Positions 34,108 to 42,756 are shown, counted from the stretch's first letter. The stretch is DNA of 64,000 nt from Paenibacillus sp. KS-LC4 (GCF_036894955.1 NZ_CP145905.1:6185608-6249607), one strand, 5' to 3'. Notes: a model not told the origin generated them from the letters alone. Numbers and translations are program-made.

Positions 34108-35286
34108 TTAGTAAACGAGCGAGAACAAGCCGTTAACATGCGACAAGTAACGAACGTTACTTGCTTCCTTCATTAGGGAAGCGGCAGTGCCTCTCAGACG
34201 AAGCTGGCTTGCGCCGATTGTTCCGATTGCATCTTTGCGGCCAAGGCTCGCAAGAACGCCGGAGTTAACGAATGTAAACGATTTTTGCGGCAAGCCTTTG
34301 GATTGTGCGAACAGATTGTAGCCGATTGCTTCGCCCATTTGCCATGCGATTTGTGCGCTTGGCGGATATGGACGGCCATCTGGGCTAAATACAACTGCAT
34401 TGTCGCCAGCCAGATAAACGTCAGGGTGCGAAGTCGATTGCAGGAACTCATTAACTGTCGCGCGGCCACGGTTCACTTCAATACCGCAGTTTGCTACGAC
34501 AGGGTTGCCTGTAACGCCGCCAGTCCATACGAATGTGTTAGCCACAAGCGTTTGACCGTCCTTCAAAATAACTTCATTGCCTTTTACTTCAGTAACCGCA
34601 ATACCCATCAGCAGTTGAACGCCGCGTTTCTCAAGGCTTGCTTTCGCACGGTCAACAAGCTCCGTAGGGAATCCAGCAAGGATTGACGGGCCTGCTTCAA
34701 CGTTATATACCGATACTTCGCTGATGTTTACGCCGTTTTGCTCACACCACTTTGGCAGCATGTCGGCAATTTCACCGATCAGCTCAATACCAGTCAGGCC
34801 GCCGCCGCCAACAACGATCGTTGCGTCAGCTTTGTTTTTCGATTTTGCATACGCAGCAAGGCGCTCTTGAATGTGCGCGCTCACGCGGTTAGCTTCCTCA
34901 ACCGATTTCAGCGTCAGGCTGTTCTCTTCAAGGCCTGGAATGCCGAAAAATGCCGTTTCGCCGCCAAGAGCGATAACAAGCGTATCATAGGAAGTTTTTG
35001 CACCGCTCGAAAGATGAACTTGCTTCTGATCCGGATCAATTTTGTCGACAGTGTCGATAACCAAATTGATGGATTTATCTTTGAACAGCTTTGTCAGCGG
35101 CAGGGCAACGTTGTTCTCATGAACGCCGCCAACAGCCAGACGATGCAATTCGGTTACGATTTGGTGAGATGGAATACGGTTAACAACGGTAATGCTTGCT
35201 TCCTCGGGGGATAAATGTTTGCGAGTTGTAAGTGCGCTCAGCAAACCGCCATATCCGCCACCCAAAATCAAAATATGCTTAGACAT
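34108..35286 (-). CDS. ndh: Type-2 NADH dehydrogenase (NDH-2)
   Basis: FAD enzyme that passes electrons from NADH to menaquinone without pumping protons, at the inner face of the membrane. The FAD motif is ILILGGGYGGLLSALTTRK; the NADH motif is IVVGGGLTGIELIGEIAD; the later FAD contact is DVYLAGDNAV. Length 392 fits Bacillus YjlD. It lies 31 bases after the DUF1641 gene yjlC, the same operon as in Bacillus, under a Rex box (35833-35850). This means transcription should rise when NADH is low and Rex binds DNA less or more according to the NADH/NAD ratio: Rex represses at low NADH and releases at high NADH. Confidence 0.93.
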   Translation of the reverse strand: MSKHILILGGGYGGLLSALTTRKHLSPEEASITVVNRIPSHQIVTELHRLAVGGVHENNVALPLTKLFKDKSINLVIDTVDKIDPDQKQVHLSSGAKTSYDTLVIALGGETAFFGIPGLEENSLTLKSVEEANRVSAHIQERLAAYAKSKNKADATIVVGGGGLTGIELIGEIADMLPKWCEQNGVNISEVSVYNVEAGPSILAGFPTELVDRAKASLEKRGVQLLMGIAVTEVKGNEVILKDGQTLVANTFVWTGGVTGNPVVANCGIEVNRGRATVNEFLQSTSHPDVYLAGDNAVVFSPDGRPYPPSAQIAWQMGEAIGYNLFAQSKGLPQKSFTFVNSGVLASLGRKDAIGTIGASQLRLRGTAASLMKEASNVRYLSHVNGLFSLVY

Positions 35287-35317
35287 ACTGTTCCTCCGTT
35301 CTCATTCTGATCCGATC

Positions 35318-35746
35318 TTAACGTTGTTTGTTGCGCTCAGCCAATACATCTAGGAACGATTGCGCGAAACGCAATGTTTGTTGAACCTGAGGATCCTTCA
35401 GCATTTTGAGAATGCCGAACAGACCAATTGTCGTAGGCTCTGCTTGTGCACGATCATTTGCTTCTACAGCAGCCGATGCAATGCCCTTAGCCTTGTCCGT
35501 AATCGGCTTAACGAATTCCTCAATACCATGCTTCATGTCGCCCATAAGCACTTGGTCATTCGCCACAGTTGTTGCTACATCATAAGCTTTGGTCATCAAA
35601 GTAACCATTTCAGCAAGCTTAGGCAAGCTTTCTACCAGCTGATTCAGCGAGCTTTGGATTTCCGGTTTAAGCAATTGCTCCAGAACGTCCAGTTCACTAC
35701 GTACAGATCCCGTCTGTACTTCTTGCTCTGTTAATGTTTCCGACAT
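35318..35746 (-). CDS. yjlC: DUF1641 protein YjlC
   Basis: Small helical protein (142 residues), first gene of the yjlC-ndh operon. DUF1641 features: LEQLLKPEIQSSLNQLVESL near the start and GLFGILKMLKDPQVQQTLRF near the end, the latter motif being the family signature. It may help assemble or hold NDH-2 at the membrane; this is inferred only from constant pairing. The ATG is preceded by a GGGAGGC site. Confidence 0.9.
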   Translation of the reverse strand: MSETLTEQEVQTGSVRSELDVLEQLLKPEIQSSLNQLVESLPKLAEMVTLMTKAYDVATTVANDQVLMGDMKHGIEEFVKPITDKAKGIASAAVEANDRAQAEPTTIGLFGILKMLKDPQVQQTLRFAQSFLDVLAERNKQR

Positions 35747-35832
35747 ACGAAAAATGCCTCCCTTGCGTTGTTTGTTGCATGATTAGTTAAACGCCGTTAC
35801 AACGGCAAGCCTCCTCTGAAAAAAGCCTGAAT

Positions 35833-35850
35833 TTGTGAAATGTTTCACAA
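35833..35850. promoter_or_regulatory. Rex operator upstream of yjlC-ndh
   Basis: TTGTGAAATGTTTCACAA is an exact match to the Rex-box pattern TTGTGAA-N4-TTCACAA, a full palindrome 87 bases before yjlC. Rex, the NADH/NAD sensing repressor, controls the same operon in Bacillus subtilis. Confidence 0.9.
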
Positions 35851-35955
35851 TAAGGGTGCATAATTAGAGGGACTTGACCACACTCATGTTCATTTTATTC
35901 CTTTACGACAAAAACTGCAATTACAACTTTTAGATCCTTTATTATATTTTAATAA

Positions 35956-35981
35956 AAGGACTGCTTCTGCGAGCAGTCCTC
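35956..35981 (-). terminator. Terminator after the AI-2E-family transporter gene
   Basis: Minus strand AGGACTGCT, six-base loop, AGCAGTCCT, then TTTATTAAAAT. Confidence 0.8.
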
Positions 35982-35999
35982 CGTTTTATAATGCTTATA

Positions 36000-37166
36000 T
36001 TATAGCTTAAAATCATTATCCGCATTCACTTCCTCTGCCGCATAAAGCGGGGAACGCGCCTGTAGCCAATGGAAAAAATTCGTTGCGATAACCTTCAGCA
36101 CTGCATAGCCTGGAACGGCTAAAATAATGCCCGCCACGCCAAACAAATTTCCCGCAGTTAAAATGACGAAAATAATCGTAATGGGATGAATCTTCATGCT
36201 TTTTCCCATAATTTGCGGAGAAATAAACTTTCCTTCAATCAGCTGGACAATCGTCCAGATCACAATCATTTTAAGCAGCATAACAGGTGAGGTTACCATC
36301 GCTACAATGAGCGCCGGCGTAATCGCGATAGCTGGCCCCAAATACGGAATAATGGCAGTACAAGCAGCGATCAACGCTAGCACCAGCGAGTACTCAAGTC
36401 CAATAATCAAATAACCGATATACAGCAGCAGGCCAATACAGAAGCTCACAATAATCTGCCCTCTTATATAGCTGCTGATTTGGCCGTTCATTTCGCCCAT
36501 AATGCGCTTCGTGTGCACTCTCATGTTCGTTGGCAGTATCGCAGCAATATAATTCGGCAGCTTCTTGCCATCCTTCAATAAGTAGAACAGAATAAACGGC
36601 AGCGTAATGACCGCAAGCACAACATCTTTAAGTGCCCCTACGAATGAACCTACACTTTGCCATACGCCATTTAACAGCTCCGTTCCCCGCTTCGTAATAT
36701 TGCCGCTCAAATCTGACGGATTTATATTAAGCCACCGCCCAATTTCCCGCAGGTCGCCGCTGTGCATCAGCTCATCAAATTTCGTTCGCAGCTGATCCGC
36801 ATAGCCGGGCAAATTTTCGACCAGACTTACGACCTGTGTGCTGACAATGGGAATAACCACCGTCAGCAATATCGTCAGCAAGCCCAAAATGACTGCAAAA
36901 ATTACAAAAATAGAGTAAATGCGCGGAGCCTTCTTCGTCTCCAAATAGTCAACAATCGGATTTAGCAAATAATAAGCCACACCAGCTAAAATTATCGGCA
37001 GCAGAACCGTCTTGAACAATACAGTGAGCGGTGTGAACACGTAGGAGATTTTGCTCATAACGAAAATATTCAAGCTTACCAGGAGCAGCACGATTAGAAA
37101 TATAACAAATTTATTATTTAAAACAAATTGTACAAACCGCTCTGTTCCTGTTTTAAAATGGTTCAT
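36000..37166 (-). CDS. AI-2E transporter family (PerM-like) membrane protein
   Basis: Membrane protein of the AI-2E exporter/PerM superfamily, 388 residues with about eight helices. Recognisable blocks: FKTVLLPIILAGVAYYLLNPIVDYLE near 57-82, QISSYIRGQIIVSFCIGLLLYIGYLIIGL, and PYLGPAIAITPALIVAMV with the conserved proline-glycine turns. Substrates in the family include autoinducer-2 and sodium/proton exchange; the substrate here is unknown. Own terminator; 31 bases separate it from the upstream HTH regulator gene. Confidence 0.9.
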   Translation of the reverse strand: MNHFKTGTERFVQFVLNNKFVIFLIVLLLVSLNIFVMSKISYVFTPLTVLFKTVLLPIILAGVAYYLLNPIVDYLETKKAPRIYSIFVIFAVILGLLTILLTVVIPIVSTQVVSLVENLPGYADQLRTKFDELMHSGDLREIGRWLNINPSDLSGNITKRGTELLNGVWQSVGSFVGALKDVVLAVITLPFILFYLLKDGKKLPNYIAAILPTNMRVHTKRIMGEMNGQISSYIRGQIIVSFCIGLLLYIGYLIIGLEYSLVLALIAACTAIIPYLGPAIAITPALIVAMVTSPVMLLKMIVIWTIVQLIEGKFISPQIMGKSMKIHPITIIFVILTAGNLFGVAGIILAVPGYAVLKVIATNFFHWLQARSPLYAAEEVNADNDFKL

Positions 37167-37197
37167 CCGCTGTTCCTTCTTCCTGCTTTTGATATTC

Positions 37198-38190
37198 TCA
37201 GCTTTCCGCCGTAATTTCCCCGGTACGGGTCAAATCATACCCCTCGATAGCTCCCAGCTCCTGCTTGAAGGCTTGCGACCTTAAAATACGAATGACCGCA
37301 TCAATAAAAACTTGATTGTCCGGCTTCTTCAACATAACCAAGTCATATTGCTCCTTAACAAGCGGAATATAGGCAACGCCGGAAACGTTCGCTGCGGCCC
37401 TCTCCGTTCCAATACCCACATCAGCCTCTCCTGACGCAACCTGCGCAGCTACTCCAAGATGATTCGACTGCTCTTGGTCATAGCCCATTATGGAAGTTGC
37501 TGGAATTTGGTGCAGCCTCAGCTGCTCATCGAGCAGCACGCGTGCGCCGGCACCGCGCTCGCGGTTGATGAGGCGCAGTCCCGGCTTCGCCAAATCGGCC
37601 CAGCTTGCCAGCTTAAGCGGATTTCCCTTCTGCACGAATAAGCCCGAACTTCTAGTCAGCAAATGCACAACGATATAAGGTGCTCCAATCAATAGTTTAC
37701 GAATATAGGGAACGTTATATTCCCCTGTATCGCCATCCAGCAGATGTGTGCTGACAATATCAGATTCCCCTCTATACATGGATACGAGGCTATCCATACT
37801 GCCGACGTAGGAGCGCAGCGGACGCAGCCCCAAGCCCTCTCGCTCGATATGCTTGGCTAGAATATCTAGGCTCATATCTTGTCCGGTAATGACGATGGAA
37901 CGTCCCCGGCCAGCGGCAGCTGAAGTGGAGCCTCTGTCCGATAAATTCTGTGTGTACGCGAATGGAGTACCTTGATGCTGGGGAGCCGCTGGCTTGCTGG
38001 CAGGCGTATTAGACTGAAGGCCTTTGGCCCGCAGCTTGTATGCTTCCAGATCGGAAGCATCAATTCGCATCTGCTTCCCTACCCGGTAGGATGGCAGCTC
38101 TCCTTTTTTAATTAAATCGTAAACCGTCAGTTTGGAAATTTTTAATAGCTTGGCGATTTCTTCCGTTGTATATGAGATGTCAGCGGACAT
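37198..38190 (-). CDS. HTH regulator with periplasmic-binding-like domain (YvgK type)
   Basis: Likely molybdate or tungstate sensing regulator. The N-terminus is an excisionase-type helix-turn-helix: YTTEEIAKLLKISKLTVYDLIKKGELPSYRVGKQMRID. After a Pro/Ala-rich linker, residues about 95-325 form a PBP-like ligand domain, with IVITGQDMSLDILAKHIE, LINRERGAGARVLLDEQL and GEADVGIGTERAA. Bacillus YvgK has the same layout and sits before yvgLM (modA/modB). Divergent here from modAB. The ligand is inferred from that context. Confidence 0.88.
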   Translation of the reverse strand: MSADISYTTEEIAKLLKISKLTVYDLIKKGELPSYRVGKQMRIDASDLEAYKLRAKGLQSNTPASKPAAPQHQGTPFAYTQNLSDRGSTSAAAGRGRSIVITGQDMSLDILAKHIEREGLGLRPLRSYVGSMDSLVSMYRGESDIVSTHLLDGDTGEYNVPYIRKLLIGAPYIVVHLLTRSSGLFVQKGNPLKLASWADLAKPGLRLINRERGAGARVLLDEQLRLHQIPATSIMGYDQEQSNHLGVAAQVASGEADVGIGTERAAANVSGVAYIPLVKEQYDLVMLKKPDNQVFIDAVIRILRSQAFKQELGAIEGYDLTRTGEITAES

Positions 38191-38294
38191 ATTGGATCTC
38201 CTTAACCTCGCTCAGCCTAGATTGCGGGCAAAATTTGGACGTTATTTTTACATCCTTAATTGTAACATAATATATTTCAAACATCCCATCTCCC

Positions 38295-38324
38295 TTTACA
38301 GTACAATTGCGACCAGTCTATAAT
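38295..38324 (+). promoter_or_regulatory. modA promoter
   Basis: TTTACA (38295-38300), 18-base spacer, TATAAT (38319-38324). The -10 is perfect and the -35 has one mismatch. Confidence 0.65.
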
Positions 38325-38330
38325 GATGTT

Positions 38331-38350
38331 TAGATATAATTAGATATAAT
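38331..38350. repeat. Tandem decamer TAGATATAAT x2, candidate operator
   Basis: Two exact copies of TAGATATAAT lie head to tail just after the -10 of the modA promoter, in the region where a repressor would block transcription. A ten-base period places both copies on the same DNA face. The divergently encoded YvgK-like regulator is the obvious candidate binder. Confidence 0.5.
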
Positions 38351-38373
38351 AAACTATATTTGGAGGAGAGTTT

Positions 38374-39252
38374 ATGTTTACATATTTCAAAAAACCAGCT
38401 GTACTGTTTTTCATGTTGGCTGTGCTGCTAGTATGTGCGGCATGTGGCGCGAGCAATACCGGAATGGCTGCAACGGATACCAGCACAAGCAGTCCTAACG
38501 CTGCTGTTGTACAATCGGCATCGCCGCAAGCCGGTGAAGCTGCCGCACCCGCCGAAAACGTAGCACTAACCATTTCCGCCGCTGCCAGCTTGACGGATGC
38601 GCTGCAAGAAATTAAGCAAGCTTATGAAGCTGCAAATCCTTCCGTTTCCTTGAACTTTAACTTCGGCGCCTCTGGCGCGTTGCAGCAGCAAATTGAGCAG
38701 GGTGCTCCAGCGGACCTGTTCCTTTCGGCTTCTTCCAAAAACCTGAAAGCGCTCGTTGAAGGCGGCTTTATCGCAGAGGATCAGCAAAAGAAGCTGCTAG
38801 CCAATGAGCTCGTTATTATAACGGGAGCTGACAGCAAAGTTAAATTAGCAGCTATAGCTGATCTCAGCCAAGATACCCTTGGCAAAATCGCAATTGGTAT
38901 TCCAGAAAGCGTTCCTGCCGGCAACTATGCAATGGAAGCTTTGACTAACGCTGAGCTGTGGGACAGCCTGCAATCCAAGCTAGTCCAAGCGAAAGACGTG
39001 CGCCAAGTGCTGCAATATGTAGAAACAGGTAATGTAGACGCTGGTTTCGTCTATCGTACAGATGCTTTGACCTCCGATAAAGTCATAATCGCCGCTGCCG
39101 TTGATCCAACAGCCTATACGCCCATTGTATATCCAATCGGTATTGTGAAAGACACGAAGCATCAAAGCGCAGCAGAAGCTTTTTATGCTTACCTGCAAAC
39201 AGCCGATGCGATGAACGTATTTACTAAATACGGCTTCTCCGCAGCTCAATGA
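38374..39252 (+). CDS. modA: Molybdate ABC transporter substrate-binding lipoprotein
   Basis: Captures molybdate outside the membrane. The lipoprotein signal ends with lipobox LVCAAC. A low-complexity Ser/Thr/Ala spacer to about residue 62 precedes the binding domain: LTISAAASLTDALQEIKQAY, FGASGALQQQIEQGAPADLF, and KIAIGIPESVPAGNYAMEAL, all typical of ModA. GGAGGAG precedes the ATG. Its stop overlaps modB by four bases. Family members can bind tungstate too. Confidence 0.94.
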   Translation: MFTYFKKPAVLFFMLAVLLVCAACGASNTGMAATDTSTSSPNAAVVQSASPQAGEAAAPAENVALTISAAASLTDALQEIKQAYEAANPSVSLNFNFGASGALQQQIEQGAPADLFLSASSKNLKALVEGGFIAEDQQKKLLANELVIITGADSKVKLAAIADLSQDTLGKIAIGIPESVPAGNYAMEALTNAELWDSLQSKLVQAKDVRQVLQYVETGNVDAGFVYRTDALTSDKVIIAAAVDPTAYTPIVYPIGIVKDTKHQSAAEAFYAYLQTADAMNVFTKYGFSAAQ

Positions 39253-39923
39253 TTGGGGCAGGTATAGATTGGCCCGCATTTTGGACGCCGATCCGGCTTT
39301 CTCTACAGGTTGCCTTGCTATCGAGTGTTGTAACCCTTTTGCTTGGAGTCCTCATTGCAAAATGGATGTCGAAAGCAAAGTTTAAAGGCAAGCTGCTGCT
39401 TGAAACGCTATTCATGCTGCCGCTCGTGCTGCCGCCTACAGTCGTTGGATTCCTGCTGCTTGTATTGTTGGGCCGCAGGGGCTGGATGGGCAAGCTGATT
39501 GAATGGGTGTTTCATGCACCCGTCATATTCACCTGGTGGGCGGCGGTTATCGCTTCCATTGTCGTTGCCTTCCCCCTCGTCTACCAGACGATGAAGGTTG
39601 GCTTCTCAGGAGTAGATCATCATCTGGAGGATGCGGGCCGCTCCATGGGCGGCAGCTCGTGGCAGATTTTTCGCTATATTACGCTGCCGCTTGTATGGCC
39701 ATCACTCATCAGCGCTTATATACTCGGCTTCGCCAGAGCGCTCGGTGAGTTCGGCGCTACGCTCATGATTGCTGGCAACATTCCAGGCGTTACGCAGACG
39801 GTACCAACCGCAATCTACGTCGCCGTAGACGGGGGAAATATGACGATGGCTTGGGCTTGGACAATCGCCATTGTGTTAATATCCTTCCTTATGCTGGCGC
39901 TTACCCGAAGAAAGACCGAATAG
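39249..39923 (+). CDS. modB: Molybdate ABC transporter permease
   Basis: Membrane channel subunit with five helices (224 residues). ModB signature blocks: TLFMLPLVLPPTVVGFLLLV, SIVVAFPLVYQTMKVGF, and the ATPase-docking loop EDAGRSMGGSSWQIFRYITL followed by GFARALGEFGATLMIAGN. The ATG overlaps the modA stop (ATGA), so the two are coupled. No modC ATPase gene follows; a terminator comes 22 bases later. Bacillus yvgLM shows the same lack. Confidence 0.95.
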   Translation: MIGAGIDWPAFWTPIRLSLQVALLSSVVTLLLGVLIAKWMSKAKFKGKLLLETLFMLPLVLPPTVVGFLLLVLLGRRGWMGKLIEWVFHAPVIFTWWAAVIASIVVAFPLVYQTMKVGFSGVDHHLEDAGRSMGGSSWQIFRYITLPLVWPSLISAYILGFARALGEFGATLMIAGNIPGVTQTVPTAIYVAVDGGNMTMAWAWTIAIVLISFLMLALTRRKTE

Positions 39924-39944
39924 CCATGTAGAAAAAATACACTT

Positions 39945-39989
39945 AAAACAAGCCGTGCTTCTCTGTAGCAGAGAAACGCGGCTTGTTTT
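39945..39989. terminator. Terminator after modB
   Basis: AAAACAAGCCGTG ... CGCGGCTTGTTTT, long stem with inner TTCTCTG/CAGAGAA pairing and T-run. Confidence 0.85.
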
Positions 39990-40032
39990 GAAATTAGTGC
40001 TTTACTAAACCCATTCTAATATGTTAGCCTTG

Positions 40033-40050
40033 TTTCTACAGATATAGAAA
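40033..40050. promoter_or_regulatory. Operator 1 of the ArsR-family regulator
   Basis: TTTCTA-CAGATA-TAGAAA: perfect six-base arms with a six-base spacer, 25 bases before the regulator start. The same arms and spacing recur at 40369-40386. Confidence 0.65.
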
Positions 40051-40074
40051 TACTAGTGGAGGAGGGACTAGACC

Positions 40075-40353
40075 GTGGAGGAACAAGAAGCCGTGCAAGC
40101 CGCCGTAAAAGTTTATAAAGCGCTTGGAGAGCCGACTCGGTTTAAAATCGCTCAACTGCTCGCTAAGCAGCCTGATCAATGCTGCAGCATGCTTGGTCAG
40201 CAATTAAAGATGGTTGCAGGCTCTACGCTTTCCCACCATTTGAAGCAGCTGTCCGAATCCGGCCTGTTAAAAATGCGCAAGGAAGGTACGTTTATTTACT
40301 ACAGCCCGGATATGGACGTTATACAAAAATACGCTCCTTATTTACTGGCGTAA
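40075..40353 (+). CDS. ArsR-family transcriptional regulator
   Basis: Dimeric winged-helix repressor, 92 residues. The DNA-reading part is LSHHLKQLSESGLLKMRKEG, followed by the wing TFIYYSP. ALGEPTRFKIAQLLAKQP is the family start. Adjacent cysteines in QCCSML may bind a ligand or metal; an ELCVCDL-type metal site is absent, so the inducer is unknown. GTG start with GGAGGAGGG eight bases upstream. Followed by an MFS efflux gene with a second operator between them; regulator and pump likely form one unit. Confidence 0.9.
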   Translation: MEEQEAVQAAVKVYKALGEPTRFKIAQLLAKQPDQCCSMLGQQLKMVAGSTLSHHLKQLSESGLLKMRKEGTFIYYSPDMDVIQKYAPYLLA

Positions 40354-40368
40354 TTTTTTTGATTTTAA

Positions 40369-40386
40369 TTTCTATATTTTTAGAAA
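40369..40386. promoter_or_regulatory. Operator 2, between the regulator and the MFS gene
   Basis: TTTCTA-TATTTT-TAGAAA, the same arms and six-base spacer as operator 1. It suggests that the pump gene has separate control by the same regulator. Confidence 0.65.
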
Positions 40387-40417
40387 TATAAAAATATAAG
40401 TGGAGAGGACTATCATC

Positions 40418-41608
40418 ATGCTGTCAAACACGTGGAAAATTTATTTACTCGCTTTAATTAGTTTTTTGGTTGGAACTTCGGAGTACGTAATTGCGGGGAT
40501 ACTGGATAAAATCGCGGAGGATATTGGGGTATCAGTCAGTGCCGCAGGCCAGCTCATCACCTTCTTCTCGCTTACCTACGCGCTTGGCACTCCTATTCTG
40601 ATGGCTCTGACGGGACGAATTGAACGCCGCAGGCTGCTCATGTATGCAATGGTGGTCTTCGTACTTGGCAACTTGCTTGCCATTACGCTTCCAGGCTTTA
40701 GTTATTTCATTGCCGCACGCATCATTATGGCGCTCGGGGCGGGCGTCGTCGTTGTAACATCATTAACGCTTGCTACTAAAATGGCACCTCCAGGCAAACA
40801 GGCCAGCGCACTCGCTACCGTCGTAACCGGGTTTACTGCGGCGTTGATCATTGGCATTCCAATTGGCCGTATGGTAGCTGCCTCTTATAACTGGAAAAGC
40901 GTCTTCGGCGGCATCGGCGTACTCGGCTTGATCGCCATCCTTATTATTGCATTTGCTATTCCAAAATATGATGGCGAGCCTTCTGTACCGCTGCGTGAGC
41001 AGCTAGCTCTGCTCAAATCTCCAAAAATAGCAGCTGCTCTTGGTGTCACTTTTCTATGGATAGCCGGCTATTCAATTCCCTATACGTACATTTCGCCCTA
41101 CCTTCTAAAAGTCACTTCTATGAGCGAAAATACACTAAGCATCGCCTTATTCGGTTTTGGGGTAGCCAGTCTGATTGGCTCCAAGCTAGGCGGCTTCAGC
41201 ACAGATAAATGGGGCGTGAAGCGTACGTTAATGGGAGGCATGCTCGTTCATGCTGCTGCTCTGCTGCTCATTTCCTTCAGTTCCAGCTCTTCCGCTATCG
41301 TCTTCCCGCTGCTTATGCTGTGGTCATTTGCGGCTTGGTCATCCGGGCCTACACAGCAATATAATTTGCTTACGCTTGCTCCAGGCGCATCAAGCATTAT
41401 GCTCAGCCTGAATACTTCCGTACTACAGCTAGCAATGGCTGTCGGTGCAAGCGCAGGCGGACTAATCGTCGCCAAGGTTTCCTTGCCTAGCATTACGTGG
41501 ATTGGTGCATTCGGCGTGCTGCTTGCTGTGATTTTAATTGTGTTTTCACGCAGGCTGTCCAGCAGCCACGAGCAAGCATCCGTTCCCAGTGTGGCCCCGC
41601 AGGCATGA
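40418..41608 (+). CDS. MFS efflux transporter (DHA1 type)
   Basis: Twelve-helix drug:proton antiporter type, 396 residues. The opening FLVGTSEYVIAGILDKIAED and the motif-A loop GRIERRRLLM place it in the AraJ/YbcL-like DHA1 group; motif C-like GFTAALIIGIPIGRMV is also present. ATG at 40418 follows GGAGAGGA at a distance of about nine bases; a GTG at 40400 overlaps the ribosome site. Controlled probably by the preceding ArsR-family protein. The substrate cannot be told. Confidence 0.9.
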   Translation: MLSNTWKIYLLALISFLVGTSEYVIAGILDKIAEDIGVSVSAAGQLITFFSLTYALGTPILMALTGRIERRRLLMYAMVVFVLGNLLAITLPGFSYFIAARIIMALGAGVVVVTSLTLATKMAPPGKQASALATVVTGFTAALIIGIPIGRMVAASYNWKSVFGGIGVLGLIAILIIAFAIPKYDGEPSVPLREQLALLKSPKIAAALGVTFLWIAGYSIPYTYISPYLLKVTSMSENTLSIALFGFGVASLIGSKLGGFSTDKWGVKRTLMGGMLVHAAALLLISFSSSSSAIVFPLLMLWSFAAWSSGPTQQYNLLTLAPGASSIMLSLNTSVLQLAMAVGASAGGLIVAKVSLPSITWIGAFGVLLAVILIVFSRRLSSSHEQASVPSVAPQA

Positions 41609-41735
41609 AATAAAGTGACTGACTTGCAATGACTTGCAATGATTAGTAATGTATTTGCAAAGTTCTCTTCATCTTGCTTTAATAAATTACCTCTATACTA
41701 GTACTCAACCCCCCTTTTAATTAATATAAATGCTT

Positions 41736-41775
41736 AGACACACAGCCCGTTGCTGTGTGTCTCTTTTTGTCTTTT
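41736..41775 (+). terminator. Terminator after the MFS gene
   Basis: AGACACACAGC-CCGTT-GCTGTGTGTCT with a perfect 11-base stem, then CTTTTTGTCTTTT. Confidence 0.9.
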
Positions 41776-41816
41776 ATTCAGCATACATGAAACACCTATC
41801 GCAAATAGGCGTAAAT

Positions 41817-41857
41817 AAAAGAAGCCTGCCGAGACGAATCTCAGGCAGGCTTCTTTT
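41817..41857. terminator. Terminator of the rpsF operon
   Basis: AAAAGAAGCCTGCC ... GGCAGGCTTCTTTT, a perfect 14-base inverted repeat with a 13-base loop, 12 bases after rpsR. Confidence 0.9.
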
Positions 41858-41869
41858 GAATAGAAAAAT

Positions 41870-42154
41870 CTATTCAGTTGTGTACGGCAGCAATGCTACT
41901 TGACGCGAACGTTTGATCGCAACAGTCAGCAGGCGTTGGTACTTCGCGCTTGTTCCAGTTACACGACGTGGCAAGATTTTGCCGCGCTCGCTGATAAACT
42001 TTTTAAGCAGGTCCGTGTCTTTATAATCAACTTTAGTGATTTTGTTCACGGTGAAGAAGCAAACTTTACGGCGTTTGTTACGTCCGCCTTTGCGGCCGCC
42101 GAATTTGCGTTCTGGACGCTCTCCGTCTCCGCCATCTCTTGGCTTAAAGCTCAT
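41870..42154 (-). CDS. rpsR: 30S ribosomal protein S18
   Basis: Binds with S6 to the central domain of 16S rRNA. The core ILPRRVTGTSAKYQRLLTVAIKRSRQVALLPY is diagnostic. The N-terminal extension is Gly/Arg-rich (GGRKGGRNKRRKVCFF). ATG at 42152-42154 follows AAAGGATGG; an upstream in-frame ATG is not conserved. Length 94. Third gene of rpsF-ssb-rpsR, 18 bases after ssb. Confidence 0.97.
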   Translation of the reverse strand: MSFKPRDGGDGERPERKFGGRKGGRNKRRKVCFFTVNKITKVDYKDTDLLKKFISERGKILPRRVTGTSAKYQRLLTVAIKRSRQVALLPYTTE

Positions 42155-42172
42155 TCGAATCCATCCTTTCAA

Positions 42173-42718
42173 TTAAAATGGCAAATCATCCTCAGATATA
42201 TCAATCGGTCGACCATCATCCGAGAACGGATCACGGTTGTCGTTACGTGAGTTGTTACTGGAGCGGCCGCTATTGTTATTACTGTTGTTATTGCTGTTAT
42301 AGCCGCCTCCGCCTCCTCCACCGTTACCGTAGGAAGAACCGCCTCCGAAAGAACCGCCGCCCATGCCACCGCTGTCCTCACGCGATCCGCCCGCATCCTT
42401 GTTGGATTCCAAGAAACGGACGTTGTCAGCGATTACTTCCGTCACATAGACGCGCTTGCCTTCGTTGTTCTCGTAGTTCCGAACCTGAATGCGACCTTCA
42501 ACCGCCGTTAAGCGGCCCTTGCGCAAGTAGTTGGCACATGTCTCGGCTAGCTGACGCCACGTGACTACCGGAATGAAATCCGCTTCACGCTCGCCCTGAC
42601 CGCTCGTAAACGGACGGTCAACTGCTATTGTAAATTGCGCTACTGCAACGCCCGCAGGCGTGTAACGCAATTCAGGATCTCTCGTCAATCTACCAATAAG
42701 TATAACACGATTCAACAT
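42173..42718 (-). CDS. ssb: Single-stranded DNA-binding protein
   Basis: Coats single-stranded DNA at forks and repair sites and recruits partners. OB-fold domain residues 1-105: MLNRVILIGRLTRDPELRYT, FTIAVDRPF, YVTEVIADNVRFLE. A Gly/Asn/Ser-rich flexible linker (GGGGGGYNSNNNSNNNSG) leads to the acidic tip DISEDDLPF, the partner-docking tail. Length 181. Encoded 38 bases after rpsF. Confidence 0.97.
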   Translation of the reverse strand: MLNRVILIGRLTRDPELRYTPAGVAVAQFTIAVDRPFTSGQGEREADFIPVVTWRQLAETCANYLRKGRLTAVEGRIQVRNYENNEGKRVYVTEVIADNVRFLESNKDAGGSREDSGGMGGGSFGGGSSYGNGGGGGGGYNSNNNSNNNSGRSSNNSRNDNRDPFSDDGRPIDISEDDLPF

Positions 42719-42756
42719 CGTCTCCGACCTCCCAATCGATCAATCCTTGGCTTCAA

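Noticed and set aside
35833..35850. parS-like palindrome
   Set aside because: The arms TTGTGAA/TTCACAA match Rex, and the CACGTG centre of parS is absent.
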